Source: Prorocentrum cordatum (lineage: Eukaryota; Sar; Dinophyceae; Prorocentrales; Prorocentraceae). Taken from it: DNA of 64,000 nt. Shown here piece by piece: positions 31,686 to 43,570 of the stretch. A program made the position numbers and the translations under genes. Numbering within the stretch: the stretch's first letter is position 1; every line of letters starts with the position of its first letter. The notes under the pieces were generated by a model. It saw nothing but the letters and a program-made list of their open reading frames with translations. It was not told where the DNA came from and ran no database searches. The stretch spans positions 186,700 to 250,699 of the forward strand of contig CAUYUJ010015698.1 of NCBI GenBank assembly GCA_963575745.1, given 5' to 3'.

Positions 31686-31893
31686 TATTTCCACACCCAG
31701 CAGATGTCAAGGTCACGTGAGGCCCAAGAGACGGCGCGAAAGGCCAGCCGTGTCCTGGCTCTTTGGCCGCGATGCTATTGGGGGGGGGCGGGAGCGGCGT
31801 CGGCCAGGCGGATCTTTGACGACGCCCGTCTCGGTGCCCTCGTGCGAGAGGGGGGGGGGGGATTCGTCCAAGAGGGTGGTCAATCAGTCTTAA

Positions 31894-32042
31894 GTCGGGC
31901 GCGTCCGTCTACAGGAAGAGTACCCAAAAATGATACAAAAATAATATGGGACGATGCTTCTGATGGCTTGGTTGATTTTTTGGATATCTTTAGACCAAGT
32001 TGTTTGTCTTCCCAAATGCGCCTGTAGGAGGCCGTGCCCGAC
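31894..32042. mobile_element. GTC-family element, copy 3
   Basis: GTCGGGCGCGTCCGTCTAC ... GTAGGAGGCCGTGCCCGAC; diverged ends, AT-rich middle. Confidence 0.65.
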
Positions 32043-32268
32043 CCAAAATGTGTCATGTCGGCTCTATGCAAGTGGCCCTAGGCAACAGAGACCTCGGGTG
32101 CGCTGCTGCAGGAGGCCGCGGGGGGACCAAAACCTCAAGCACGCGGGCCAGTGCCGGGGGGGGGGCTGCAGGCTAGGTCACTTTGGCGAAGGGCACGCTT
32201 GCGTTGGCCGATCATGGAGGAGCTCGCTAATCAGCTCACGTGCAGTCGAGCCGCATCGTCAGGATGCG

Positions 32269-32450
32269 CGGTGAGGATGCAAGAACCTTGAGGGCCATTT
32301 GAACGCTTTTCGAGCGAGGTTGGCCAGCGAGAGTCGCTGAGGATGGCCTGGAGGGACAAGGATTCAAGGGTACCCTTGGTAGGTTGCCCACCATTACAAT
32401 GCGGGTTGAAGCTGATTTCCTGGCGCCAGTGTTAAAGAAAAGCGCCCGGC
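32269..32450 (+). repeat. Dispersed repeat J, copy 1
   Basis: Shares GATGCAAG...CCTTG, GGCCAGCGAGAGTCGCTGAGG and an ATGCGGGTT motif, in the same order, with 56682-56880. Confidence 0.5.
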
Positions 32451-33707
32451 GGGCTGGCCGAAACCAGCGGCATGCGGCAGGTGTCGCATCCCCTCTCTCT
32501 TCGCAATTCCTCTCTCTTTTCGCTTGACCCGATCGGACCCAAGGGGACGGCGGACGTGGATGTGTTCGGGCCCCCATGCGGCCCCTGACATGTCCATGTC
32601 CTAAAGTCTATAGGATCCAGATGCAATCATGAACGACAAGTTTCGGAACCTCGCGCGGAATTCCCGGAGAGCCGACGCTGCGACAAACATCTACCATCGC
32701 GAAACATCACCGCCGAAGCCCTGAACCTCACATCTTCCTGTGCCGTCTTTCGAGCCAGAGCGATCTGTGATGGGCAATTTTTCAATAAATGGGAGGAGGA
32801 GGAGGAGGAGGAGGAGGAGGAGGAGGAGGAGGAGGAGGAGGAGAAGGAGCCACCACCACCATAAGTTGGAGGAGGAGGAGGAGGAGGAGGAGGGGGAGGA
32901 CCCCCTCCCCCTCCAACTTGTGGTGGTGGTGGACACCGCGCCAATCGCTCTCTGAGGGCCCCGGGGCCCGAGGCCCGGCGACCGCGCCCGGCGAGAAAGA
33001 ACGCGGCAGCGCCAGGACCTCCGGGCCCCCGTGCCTGCGTGCCCGTCCCGGCCCTCCGCCCCGCGGGGGCGCGGGGCTCCCCACGGGGAGGCCACGACGC
33101 GGGGGGCGGGGGCTCCCCACGGGAGGCCACGACGCGGGGGGGGGGGGGGGGCCGAGGCCGGGCCACGACGCGCGGGAGGCCACGACGCGGGGGAGGGGCG
33201 TGCCGAAGCAGAGAGACCGCGCAGGGCGCAGAGGAGAGGAGGAGGAAGGGCGAGGAGGCACGCGAGGCGCTCTCCTCAGGACAGGGACCGGACTCGACAC
33301 GGGACGGTGGGGAACTGACACCATGATTTCTGACCTCGGGTAAGAGGTATGAAGCAATCCTGATAGGCCTGTGGGTCCGGATGCCCATCTTCTAGCGTTC
33401 AGCTAGGTCAGGGTCCTGGCAGGTCTTCGTCCGTACGACTCCAAAAACTTATTATCAAGCCCGACTAGAGGGCTACTCGCCCGGACCAGCCAGATTCAGC
33501 CCAAGATCACGCTGGACTCACCGAAGCTGGACGGAATTATAAGCGTGATTGTGCCAGATGAGACTTGTCTTCGACCGCGGACACATGCTGGGCTCGGATG
33601 TGGATTTCAACCTCGCAGGAGTCACATCCGAAAGGCTCGGAGCGTCTTCGTGGCGAGGTGGGGACTCGTCCAGAACCCCACCGCCTGTTGGATCGATCTT
33701 CGGTTAA
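32451..33707. other. No gene recognised; GGA tract
   Basis: GGA triplets at 32791-32845 with further blocks to about 32905, then very GC-rich DNA with CACGACGCGGGGG repeats at 33090-33200. Confidence 0.5.
32791..32905 (+). repeat. GGA triplet array
   Basis: GGA units, an inverse CCACCACCACC spacer, and GGA again. Confidence 0.9.
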
Positions 33708-33870
33708 GTCGGGCACTTCCCTCTACAGAAGGAATATTCAGATATGGTGATAGAAAACGGTGATAAAAAAGGCGTCAGGGAAGGGTTTTTCTTTTCGACC
33801 ATGTTTGGAATATGCTTTCACTGTTTTTCACTTTTCGTTCAAAATCCAACTGTGGGAGGACACGCCCGAC
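33708..33870. mobile_element. GTC-family element, copy 4
   Basis: GTCGGGCACTTCCCTCTAC ... GGAGGACACGCCCGAC. Confidence 0.6.
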
Positions 33871-33934
33871 ACAGGATGGCTGGGCAACAACACCACGACC
33901 TCTGCGCTGGGCCCCCCCCCATTCCCAGGCGTCA

Positions 33935-34078
33935 GTCGGGCGTCCCCCTACAGGGGGATTGTCGACGAAACATGAAAAAAAGCTCCAAACAGATTCCAAA
34001 ACGCAAAAAATACAAAACATACCCAGACTATGTTTCGACTATTCTTGAATCCTCCTCCCGCAGAGGGACGGGCCCGAC
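33935..34078. mobile_element. GTC-family element, copy 5
   Basis: GTCGGGCGTCCCCCTACAG ... CAGAGGGACGGGCCCGAC, 144 bp, only 65 bp from copy 4. Confidence 0.75.
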
Positions 34079-34124
34079 GTACTCCCTGGCGCGCGGGGCG
34101 CGCCAGGTGCCCGCAAGCCAGGGC

Positions 34125-34262
34125 GGAGGAGGAGGAGGAGGAGGAGGAGGAGGAGGAGGAGGAGGAGGAGGGGAAGGAGGGCGAGGAGGGGGAGGAGGAG
34201 GGGGAGGAGGAGGAGGAGGAGGAGGAGGAGGAGGAGGAGGAGGGGGAGGAGGAGGAGGGAAT
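34125..34262 (+). repeat. GGA triplet array
   Basis: GGA/GGG units; a second GAC/GGA-rich block lies at 34390-34560. Confidence 0.9.
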
Positions 34263-34754
34263 CCTCCTCCCGCGCGTGCGGCGCCCGAGGTGCCGCACGC
34301 CGGGGCGAGCCGCGGCAGGCCTGCCGGGCCGCCGCCCGCCGAGGTAACCCGGGAGCCAGCCGGGCGAACGCCAAGCTTCGGCCACGATATGCGGCGACGG
34401 CGAGGACGACGAGGAGGAGGTCGAGGACCAAGACGAGGAGGAGGAGGACGAGGACGACGAGGAGGAGGAGGACGAGGACGACGAGGAGGAGGACGAGGAC
34501 GAAGACGACGACGGGGACGATCGCGGGGGAGGGGCAGGGGGAGAACGAGGACGAGACGGATCAGGGGGAGGCGGCGGAGCAGGAGGGGGGGGTGGAGGAG
34601 GAGGGTGAGGTCAAGACGCTGCTTGGCGCCGCCGCGCGTCTGCACAGACGGGCACATTAGCGGAGGGGGGTACATCGACCTCCCCTCAAGCTGCGATCGC
34701 GACGAGGCCAACCCGAAGGATCTCGGCCGCATCGCGGAGCATGAAACTGTTATG

Positions 34755-35723
34755 AATTCGCCGGCCCAACGGGCCAGGGCGTGCTAAGATCTCCGGTACC
34801 TGGTTAACAGTATTTCTAGTTCGCGCGCGCGGGGCGGCCCCTGGGGGTCCCCGGGCGAAAAGTACCCCGGCAAGGTCCCGGCAAGTCCCCGGTCCCCGGC
34901 AAGGTCGGGTCAGAGATGCCGGAGTTCTGTTTCGGAGTCCAAGAGGGCTCCAGATCGGTCCAAGAGGGCCCCGAGAAGCTTTCTAGACGGTCCAAGAGAG
35001 GCCCGAGACGGCCAAAGATCGCCCGAAGACGCCCCAGATGGCCCCAAGACAGCCCAAGAGGCCTCCAAGACGCTCCAAGGGCCTTCCAAGAGGCCTCCGA
35101 AGAGGGCCCCAAGTAGCCAAAATCGTTGATTTTCATTTGTTTTTTCTACGCTTTTTTTGCGTTCTGGCCTTTTCGCTTCCGGACGCTCCAAGAGGGCCCA
35201 AGAGGCCTTCAAGACTGCTCCAAGACGGCCCACGAGGCTCCCAAGACGGCCCCGGAGCGGCCCAAGAGCGCCCCCCAGACGGCCCAAGTGCTGCCCAAGG
35301 CGGACCAAGAGGCCCCAAGACGGGCCCAAGAGGGGCTCAAGAAGGGAACCGAGAACTGAAAAATCGAGCCCTCCGCCCCAGAAGGCGCCCAGGACCCCGA
35401 AAGAGGCCCCAAGAGACTCTCCAAGACACCCCCAAGACGCCCCAATAAGCTCCCGTGAGGCCCCAAGAGGACCAACAACGTCAGGCCCCAGGCCCCAAGA
35501 GGACCAACAAATACCGCCAAGAGCCCGCCGAAAGCCCCCCAAGAGACCGTCACGAGAGCTCAGGAGGCCCCCTGGAGGCCTCCCGAGTTCTCCAAGAGGC
35601 CTAAAAAGAGGCGCCAAGAGGCCCCAAACGGCCCCACCGAGGCTCCAAGAGGCCACGAACGCGCAAGCAAACGCCTGCGATGGCACAATACGGGCCGGCG
35701 GAATGAGCGAAACGATTAAATAA
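34755..35723 (+). mobile_element. CCG element, copy 1, with long internal minisatellite
   Basis: Starts AATTCGCCGGCCCAACGGGC and ends GCCGGCGGAATGAGCGAAAC then GATTAAATA. The first 165 bp and the last 35 bp are nearly identical to 61530-61913; the middle is a CCAAGAGGCC/CCAAGACGGC minisatellite (about 34940-35680). Confidence 0.7.
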
Positions 35724-35801
35724 TATGAAGAGGGCAGCCTCACACTGTGAGGAGTTAGAGTGCTGGTTGCCTGTAAACGGTGCTGGGGTCCACTAGGAGC
35801 C

Positions 35802-36541
35802 TCAGCCAATGAACTTCGGGGTCCGTGGCCTGCAGAGGCCTGGGCGCCGAAAAACACGACCGTCCACTCTCCCTTCGTCAGCAGGGTGCTTCCCCGCTAG
35901 AAGCAATTTCCTGTTACGATCAGCCCGCTCCGAGGTGCGATGTTCCTCGGCAGCACAATCGACTAGTAAATGGCCTGCGGCTCCCGTCGAAAAGAAACCG
36001 CGCGACACGCACAGGACACACTGGCCAGGAGCGACCCAAATTCGGTGGCCTCTCGAAGCCGTCGCAGGCACAATGCCCGCTCGCGGCACCATGGCCGCAG
36101 GGACCGTGAAATCAGCCTCACAAGGCCTGTCGGTCCTCTCGAGGCCCGTGCGTTGCCGTGTGCGGCCAGGGGCACAGGCAGGGCCCACGCGATCAGGGAT
36201 CAAGTCAGGGTCAACCATGCTCCTGGCTCCGCTGTGAGCCGACGAGGGATCATCCGAGCTGACTCTGACAACCGCTTGCTCGAGCTATCGAGCAGCGATG
36301 GTGGAGGTGGCAACTATCGGATCGAATTCAACACGCCGTCGGACCGCACGCCCGTCAGGGCTGCTGTACAACGCTCCAGATTCAGCGGCTCTTTTCCTTC
36401 CCTCCTGAGGCAAGGTGGGGGAAAAGGGGGGCACAATCAACGACGCTCTGCTTGCCACGGGCAGGACACTCAGACAATTGAAGCTTCTGAATCGCTCTGC
36501 ACGACCTCACACCTTTCTTACACAACCTGCACCTGGTGAAC
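35802..36541 (-). pseudogene. LINE-d double Cys tail
   Basis: First motif CRLCKKGVRSCRAI...LSEC at about 36460-36532. Second motif CVLCVSRGFF...HLLVDC followed by RNRKLLLAGKHP in the frame 35802-36218. Confidence 0.55.
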
Positions 36542-36551
36542 CCCCGGCTGT

Positions 36552-37121
36552 TCAGGGAAGACGTGCCTCAGGTGAGGCGGTAGTGGGGGGGGAATGCATC
36601 TTAGGAGCTTTGCGTCGGCGGGGTCGAGCTGCATCCCGCTTTCGCGCGTCAGTCCTTCCACTACCCAAGTGGCGCAAATGCGCAGCAACTAGCCAATGCA
36701 AGACACGTCGGGCGGACCGAAGGGCGAGGCGCATACCTTTCTGCTGCTGGGACGTAGCAGCATGGATCTCCCTGCCAGCACGTGCAACTAAATATGCCCA
36801 TCGATTCGCTCTCGCGAGTACAGACGCTCCGGCCTGATATCCGCGGACATGTGGAACTCGCATGGCATCTCCAAGGTCTCCGTGGTCGTCGATGTTGTGC
36901 CACATCGTGGTCCAGAAAGCCGAGTTGGGCCGTCGGGGTCCCGAGGTGTATGTCGGTCCCCAGGCAAACCCGTGTAACATAACTATATAATCAGTATGTA
37001 CATGCACACGTGTGATACATACTTCTATAACTTTCAGAAACGCGCATAGCTCAGCCCGTGGGGAACTTTGGATCGGACCCGGGAGCGCGCCATAACCATA
37101 AGCCCGATGCAGTAGGCGCAC
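36552..37121 (-). pseudogene. LINE-d RNase H (N-terminus missing)
   Basis: Contains SPRAELCAFLKV (Glu), VHVHTD (Asp), FWTTMWHNIDDHGD and NRWAYLVARAG (last block, Asp replaced by Tyr). The first catalytic Asp block is absent, so the deletion joint falls within the domain. It is in frame with ORF1, separated only by a TAA. Confidence 0.6.
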
Positions 37122-37877
37122 TTAAGAAAACCCACCCCGCCCTCGAATACTCTGGCCAAAACCAAGCTTTCCTGTAGGCACCGTCCGTGCGTTGACAATG
37201 TGGCCGAGCCGCTCCAGCGAATCATCCAGCTCCATGTCTGTCGGAGCCCTCGAAGCACCGGATGGAGTGGTTGCAAGCAGGGCAGCCCTGGCGACCTCAA
37301 CCTCGGAGCATATGGCCAGGAGCTCGGCCTCTGCCTGCTGGAACTCTTCCTTCTTGGCGTCGTAGTTCTTCTGCAGCTCGGCGACCACTTCGCGAAGGTG
37401 GGCGACCTCCTTAGTCTTCTGCTGCTGTCTGTCGCATAACCGTCGGAGCTGATCGTCGGGCGTGCGGGTCGTTCGCTCGGCCTCCTCGGCCTCCACCAAC
37501 TCTCATCGAGCCGCGACGAGCAAACTGCTACCGTCGTCGAGGCCGAGGCGTCGCAAAGCTGCGACCGCCTTCCTGGCCTTGGCCACCGCGTCGGACACAG
37601 TGGGTGGCTCGTCGGCGGGCTCTCCTTCGGCGCCTGGCCGCTCACCTCGTGCACTGGCCTGCCTGGGCCTGCTCGGACGGCGGGGCGCGGGCGAACGGCC
37701 AGGTCGTTTGTCTGGCGTGGCTGCTGGCCCTGGTTTCCCAGCGCGGTCCCTCCCGCAGCGGAAGCAATATGGATTGTTGGCGAAATTCCTCGTGTAGCCG
37801 CACTGGCAACTAGCAACGCAAGCCCAGCGCGGATCCACCTTGGCGCCATCCTCAGCACTTGTGGACCGACTGGCCAT
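37122..37877 (-). pseudogene. LINE-d ORF1
   Basis: From the ATG at 37875-37877: a Cys4 finger CQCGYTRNFANNPYCFRCG close to the start, a Pro/Arg segment, then a coiled-coil region (REVVAELQKNYDAKKEEFQQ). An in-frame TGA at 37503-37505 splits it; the same frame goes on to TAA at 37122-37124. The finger spacing (N-x6-C-x2-C) resembles RanBP2-type fingers. Confidence 0.65.
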
Positions 37878-38550
37878 GGAACACCGAAGCGCCTGAGACC
37901 CGTGGTGCTCCGTCAACAGCTCGCGGGCGGCCTCCACTCGCAGGAGATGGCGTCCAGCCCCCCTCGCCCTCCTCAGCCGCCGATGCCACGACGGGGAAGG
38001 CGTGCGTCGCCTCCCGCCACCGATCGCCGCCACCGCGCAGCGCCACTCGCCTGGAGCAGCCCAGGGCACGGCGGCAGGCGGCGCGGAGCGCCACCGCAGC
38101 GCAGGGGCCTATCGCGCGCGCGGCAGCGCGGCGCGGGCACCCCTGCTGGGGGCAAGGGAGACCCTCGACCCCTAGGAGGAGGGGGAGGAGGAGCAGCAGC
38201 AGGAGGAGGGTCGGGATTGAGAGAAACAGGGGAGGGATCAGATCTCTAAAAACCCTTCGAGGTTAGGGATGTGTCCCCCGTCGGCCTTGCCGCTTTGGAT
38301 CTGCACCTTGGCGCCGACCTTGAACTCCTCCACGGTCTGCAGGCGGATCCTGTTCCCCTCGGAATCCTTCGTGGTGACCACGGACCCGGGCTCCTGTAGG
38401 CGGCGACCCCACAGCACCCTCGCGCCGTGAAACACTTACGACGGAACTCGATTGTGTCTGCGTTTGGACTCCGGGGCCCTTCACCGGGTCCCATGAAAAC
38501 AGCTCGTGGCGAGATAGAAGAACAACAAACGAACGACCGATGGGTAAACT

Positions 38551-38675
38551 TTTGGCGCTCCGCGCGGATTTCTTGGATCTGCGCTGGACCCCCATCCATG
38601 GCGCGCGGAGCGCGCTGGGGGCGGCGCTGGAGCCGCCGCCGGGGGCCCCAGCGCAGATCCAAGAAATCCGCGCGG
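38551..38675. mobile_element. PAL-family palindromic element, copy 6
   Basis: TTTGGCGCTCCGCGCGGATT ... GATCCAAGAAATCCGCGCGG. The right end is cut short and joined to GGGCCCCAGC. Confidence 0.75.
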
Positions 38676-38694
38676 GGGCCCCAGCGAGAAAGTC

Positions 38695-38790
38695 TGGCTT
38701 CACGTCCAGCCGCGTCGCCGATGCATCGGCGATGTGGAGCGATCCTTCGACCCCATCTGCTTCGACCCCATTTGGGAGGCCCAGAGGCTC
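38695..38790. mobile_element. GAT-family fragment, copy 1
   Basis: GCCGATGCATCGGCGATG followed by the right end GACCCCATTTGGGAGGCCC. Confidence 0.5.
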
Positions 38791-40289
38791 AGAATGAAAC
38801 GCCTGCCTTGGGGAAATAGTCGAGATCCCTGGGAGGCCCGCGTCATGGAACACCGGCGACACCGGACGAGATGGTACTTCATCGCGGCGCCACCCAAAGG
38901 ACGCTCCAGAGACCCCAAGAGCGCTGAAGAGGTACCCGAGGACGCTCTCGAGATCTCGATCAGACTGCCCTCGATTCTCCCTCTCCTCCCGACGCCGACG
39001 CTCTTAGCACGCTGCGTCTCCGAAGGACCTCCTCCTCCTCCTCCTCCACCTTCTGCTCTCCTACTCCTCCTCCCCCTCCCCCTCCTACCCCCTCTTCCTC
39101 CTCCTCCTTCTGCTCCTTGTCACCGGTGCGGCTTTGTGTGGGAGCCAGGTCCAGACCTGAGACAGAAGAACATCCTCCAAGAACGCGAGACCCTCCGCCG
39201 GCCCAACCTGCAGAACACTCGAGGGTGTACCCCCCCCCCCCCCAGGACGCGCAAGGAACATCCAACAGGCACGAGGAACATCGGGGCACCTTCCCCGAAC
39301 CGACCTCGATCTTGTACACCCTGCGAAATGCTTAAGAAATCATGGGTTAAGAAATTCAGAGTCTCAGAACTTGAATAAAAACCCAACATTTCCATTCAAA
39401 TCTTAGGATTTACATTGAAACATTAAGAATAATCGAGAGTCTGGCCGAAAAATTAAGTTTTCTTAAGCATCGCCTAAGGTGTACCTCGGTCCGACCGCAG
39501 CGCTCGACTGCGACCCGTCCAAGTCACACTCCGTCCTGCCCCCAATGGCCGGGGCTCCAGGGTGGCCCTGCGGCACAGCTGGCCCTGCTCGGGGTGCCGG
39601 TCGAGCAGCCACCCTCGGCCGTCCGCGAGCTTCAGGAACAGGACGCCCACGTCGTCGCCCTCGCCCGCCTGCCATCAGGGAGGGCTGGGGAGGAGTTCGA
39701 TGGAAGTCGCTCGATTCTCCGATGGACCAAGTCGTCCACCACTAGCAGCAACGCCATTACTCGTCACCGCCATCGTCACCACCACCAGAATCGCCATCAC
39801 CATCACCACATCATCATCACCGCCATCACCACCATGACCATCGCCTCATCTTCATCCCCATCCTCGTCCGCTTTCTCATCCTCCCCATCCTGATCCTCAT
39901 CCAACAACATCAGCTATAACATGTATCCCCGAAGCCCCTGATACCGGCCCCCTTCGTCTACGATCCCTTGGGGGTATGTATTCCTTACCTGCCACGTGTA
40001 AGTGGTGCGACCCTGAAAACGGAATACGAGGGGAAATGAAAACGGAGTGATCGAGGAAATGAGGGGGACATGAAAACGGATGGGGGCCAGAGGAATAGAG
40101 GAGTGAAGGCCAACAAGTGGCATGCGTGCCCTGGCTCTTGCACCAAGGAGCTGCGAAGGACAGGAGGCTTTCGCCTCCTTCTTCCAGGAGCTTCCTTCCG
40201 AGGCCGGGGGGGAGGACGAACGACGAACGACGCGCGAACGAAAAACGGAAATAAAGAGGTCCGAATTCTAGAACGCAGCGTTGCAAGAT
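38791..40289. other. No gene recognised
   Basis: CTC-rich at 39028-39115, CAT/CAC triplets at 39770-39890. Frames are low complexity; one (39594-39740 plus, LQEQDAHVVALARLPSG) could be a coding relict. Confidence 0.4.
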
Positions 40290-41270
40290 AATAAGATGGT
40301 CGGGGCAGGGAGGGCACTGGGCGGAGGTTCCACCGGGCCGTTGGGGCACGCTGGGAAGGTTGGGAGGGGGGCGGGCGGGCGGGGGGGGGCGCGGTGCGAC
40401 GCTGAAGAAAAATGGCCAAGGCAGAGGGGACACTGGGCGGAGGTTCCACTGGGCCTCTAGGGAGCGAGAGGAGGAGGGGGGGCGCGGTGCGACGCGGAAT
40501 GAAATAGTTGGGGCAGAGGTGGCACTGGGCGGAGAATCCACTGGACCGCTGGGGCTGGGGAGGGGTATGGGGGAGTGGGCCGGGGGGGGGCGGTCGCGGT
40601 GCGACGCCTTTTCAAGTGATCGGGGCGGACGGGGCACTGGGCGGAAGTTCCACTGGGCCGTTGAGGCACGCTGGAGCGGGTTGGGAGGGGTGCGGGCAGG
40701 GGGGGGCGCGAGGTGTGACGCGAAATGCAGTGGTCGGGGCGGAGGGGGCACTGGGCGGAGGTTCCACTGAGCATCTGGGGAATGCTGCCGAGGGGAGGAG
40801 GGGGGCGCGGTGCGACGCGGAATAACTGTCGAGGCGGAGGGGGCACTGGGCGGAGTTTCCAGTGGGCGTCTGAGGAACGCTGGGAAGAGGAGGAGGAGGA
40901 GGAGTGTGCGGTGCGACGCGGAATACAATGGTCGGGGCGGAGGTGGCACTGGGCGGAGGTTCCACTGTGGGGGCTGCGGAGAGGTGGGAAGGGGGCGGAG
41001 AGGTGGGAAGGGGGCGGGAAGAGGGGGGGGCGCGGTGCGACGCGGAAAAAGTTGTCGGGGCGGAGGGGGCACTGGGCGGAAGTTCCACTGGGCCGTTGGG
41101 GCACGGTGGGGAGGGCTGGGAGGGGAGATCGCAGGGGCGGGGCTGGGGAGGGGTGGGGGGGTGGCGGGCGCGGGGCGACGCGGAATAACATGGTCCACTG
41201 GGCCACTGGGGAACGCTTGGGAGGGGCAGGAGGGGGGCGGGGCGGGCAAGGGGGGTGAGGGCCAGCAAGA
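40290..41270 (+). repeat. Tandem array, unit about 100-120 bp, about nine copies
   Basis: The unit core GGCACTGGGCGGAGGTTCCA recurs near 40315, 40431, 40528, 40639, 40750, 40846, 40949 and 41071, with a GTGCGACGCGGAA motif in each unit; a last partial unit lies near 41190. Confidence 0.9.
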
Positions 41271-41329
41271 TTTCGCAGGAAGGGGGGGGACAGAGGAGCA
41301 GAGGGGGGGGGGGCAGAAAAAAGGCGGGC

Positions 41330-41645
41330 CCTGCAGGGCGGGGAGGGCGGGCCGGCCCTCCCCGGCGGGCAAGCCCTGCCGGGCGGGTCGGAGGGCGGGT
41401 CGAGCGCGCGAGCGGCCGGGCCCTGACGGGCAGGTCGGGGGGGCGGACCCCAAGAGGCGGGCCCGGCGGGCAGACCCTGCCAGACGGGCCTGGCGGGCCC
41501 GGCCTGAAGGAGCGGTCCTGTGGGACGTTGAAGCGGGCGGGCTGCCAAGCAGGCGGAAGTGCGGACCCTAGCAGGCGGGTCGGATGAGCGGAGCCTCACG
41601 GGCAGGTCGGGCGGGCGGGCCCTAACGGGTGGGTCGGGCGGGGGG
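41330..41645 (+). repeat. GGGCGGGTCGG-type minisatellite
   Basis: Irregular GCGGGCCCTGACGGGCAGGTC units. Confidence 0.75.
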
Positions 41646-42221
41646 CATGAAAGCGAACTTCGCTACTGTCAACAAAAAACCTCAGGCGACAGCACAAGTC
41701 CTGAGTACACCGTTAAGGAATCACGTGCGAGAGCGCGATTTTCGTGGGCGTCGAGGGCGCAGCGCCTTAGTGAACTGCAAGAATAATAAGAAAGTCCTGC
41801 GCGTAAGCGCGATTTCTGAGTAAGTTGCGAGGAAGTCTGGCGCAAGAGCGCGAACTTCAATACATTGCGAAGAGGTATCAGCTGGGAGCCGCTGGTGTTG
41901 CAAACTGGGGGCCATGGGGCACGGGTTGAGCATAAAGACACTCTCCGAGAAACAGAATGTGAACCCAGCGGAGGGGGGAACTTCAGCTGAAATTTGCACA
42001 TTGGGCATCAGACGGGGGGGCAGCAATAGCCTTCGGTCGGAAGAAGTAGGTAGAAACATCAAGTAGGACGGCGGATAGAGTAGATTGGGTTCGGGCCCGT
42101 CCAGAGTAACAAAACGCAGCGAAAGCATTAACGACCGATGGGTGATGATTCTCCGAACCGAGGAGTAGCAACAAAAACCATGAGGCCCGCTCCGCGGACT
42201 CCCGCGGAGGAGCTGCCAACT
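41646..42221. other. No gene; degenerate 60-bp repeats
   Basis: Variants of AGTCCTG...CGCGATTT...TGAGTA recur between 41690 and 41870. The motif TCGGTCGGAAG at 42022 also occurs at 42371 and 57476. Confidence 0.4.
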
Positions 42222-42345
42222 CTGCGGCAACTCTCATCGGAGCCTCCCATGAAATCACGTCGGATCTTGCGAATCGACGCCAAATCGACGCCACGTCCAC
42301 GCCAAATCGGCGCCAGTCGACGCAACATCTCCGCTGACGCTGACG
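42222..42345. mobile_element. TCG-family fragment, copy 2
   Basis: CGGCAACTCTCATCGGAGCC then TCGACGCCAAATCGACGCC; the right end is not found. Confidence 0.5.
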
Positions 42346-42578
42346 CACGCTTAAGGCAGAATCACAAGGTACCCTCCGGTCGGAAGGAGGGGGTGGAGAC
42401 ATGAAATAGGAAGGCGTTGAAAGCAGATTGGACTTCCGCCCGCCACATGAAGAGGAGGGAAGCGGGAGCACCAATCGACCGTTAGAATAGGGAGTCGCCT
42501 AGAGTCCAAAAATACAGACTATCAACGACCGACGGGTATACGTAGAAGAAAAAGAAGAAACGCCATCAACATAAATTT

Positions 42579-42713
42579 TTTGGCGCTCTGGACCTCTCGG
42601 ATCGGCGCTGGACCACCTCCCTTGCGCGGGAAACGCGCGCCAGGGGCCGCGCTGAAGGCGCCGCCAGGTGGAGCCCCCGCGCGGATCCAAGAAACCCGCG
42701 CGGAGCGCCAAAA
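42579..42713. mobile_element. PAL-family palindromic element, copy 7
   Basis: TTTGGCGCTCTGGACCTCTC ... GATCCAAGAAACCCGCGCGG, ending GCGCCAAA. Confidence 0.7.
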
Positions 42714-42743
42714 GTGTATGCTCAGGCCTCTTATTTTATCCTG

Positions 42744-42761
42744 TTGTATGTATGTATGTAT

Positions 42762-42807
<46 letters not shown>

Positions 42808-42892
42808 ACATGCATGCATGCATGTATGTATGTATGTATGTATGTATGTATGTATGTATGTATGTATATATATATATATATATATATATTAT
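42744..42892 (+). repeat. GTAT/TA microsatellite
   Basis: GTAT units, TA runs, GT and CATG steps, GTAT again, TA again. Confidence 0.95.
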
Positions 42893-43179
42893 CATACGCA
42901 CCTCTCCGAGGGAGTAGAGCTCAGAGGCGATTAATGCGTACGCGGGGCGTTCGCGATTTTGCTGGCCGTTTCGCTCGGGACATCCTCGAAATTCTGAAAA
43001 TCGGTGGCACCCCTCACGCAGATCGTGACGTCAGGGTCGACAAACACATGGGAATTTCAACATTCTAACATAAAACCTTCAAAAACACATTGTAATTTCA
43101 ATGACTTTGACCCCGATTCTCAGAGAATGGCGATTTCGCCTGAGACATTCTCCCAACATCGAGCCCCGACGTACCTTCT

Positions 43180-43425
43180 GGTACCCCAGACCCAGCCTTG
43201 GAGCCTCCTGGGGGCCTCCTGGAACCTCCTCGGGCTTTCTGTACCTTCTGGTACACCAGACCCCGCCTCGGAGCCGCCTGGGGGTCTCCTGGAACCTCCT
43301 GGGTCTCCTGCGGCCTCCTGGAGCCTTCTGGGGCTTTCTGAGGGCCTCCTGGAGCCTCCTTGGGTCTCCTGGGTCCTCCTGAGGCCGCCTGGGGCCTCCT
43401 GGGGCCTCCTGGGGCCTCAGAACTA
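43180..43425 (+). repeat. CCTCCTGGGG minisatellite
   Basis: Ten-base units GCCTCCTGGG; a larger unit beginning GTACCTTCTGGTA occurs twice (43170, 43238). Confidence 0.85.
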
Positions 43426-43429
43426 CATG

Positions 43430-43570
43430 CACACACAGAGACACAAATCACACCCAACACTTCACACGCTAGACAAACTTAACACACACACACACAACAC
43501 CTACAACGCACAGAAAACACGCACAACACAGAGCACACATCACACACGACCACACAACACTCACAATCCT
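43430..43570 (+). repeat. CA-rich microsatellite
   Basis: CACACAACAC and ACACAC runs. Confidence 0.8.

Larger units (their letters stand above)
35802..37877 (-). mobile_element. LINE-d, internally deleted LINE
   Basis: ORF1 (37122-37877) runs straight into RNase H (36552-37121) in the same frame, then the double Cys tail (35802-36541). EEP and RT are absent. No SL relict is visible upstream of the ATG. Confidence 0.65.

Noticed and set aside
32789-33388. Pro/Gly/Arg-rich frames on both strands
   Set aside because: They follow the GGA array and CACGACGCGG repeats; no non-repetitive segment.
5117-37505. TGA read as a sense codon
   Set aside because: TAA also interrupts LINE frames (8810, 37122), and LINE ORF1s end naturally at TGA, so decay is simpler.
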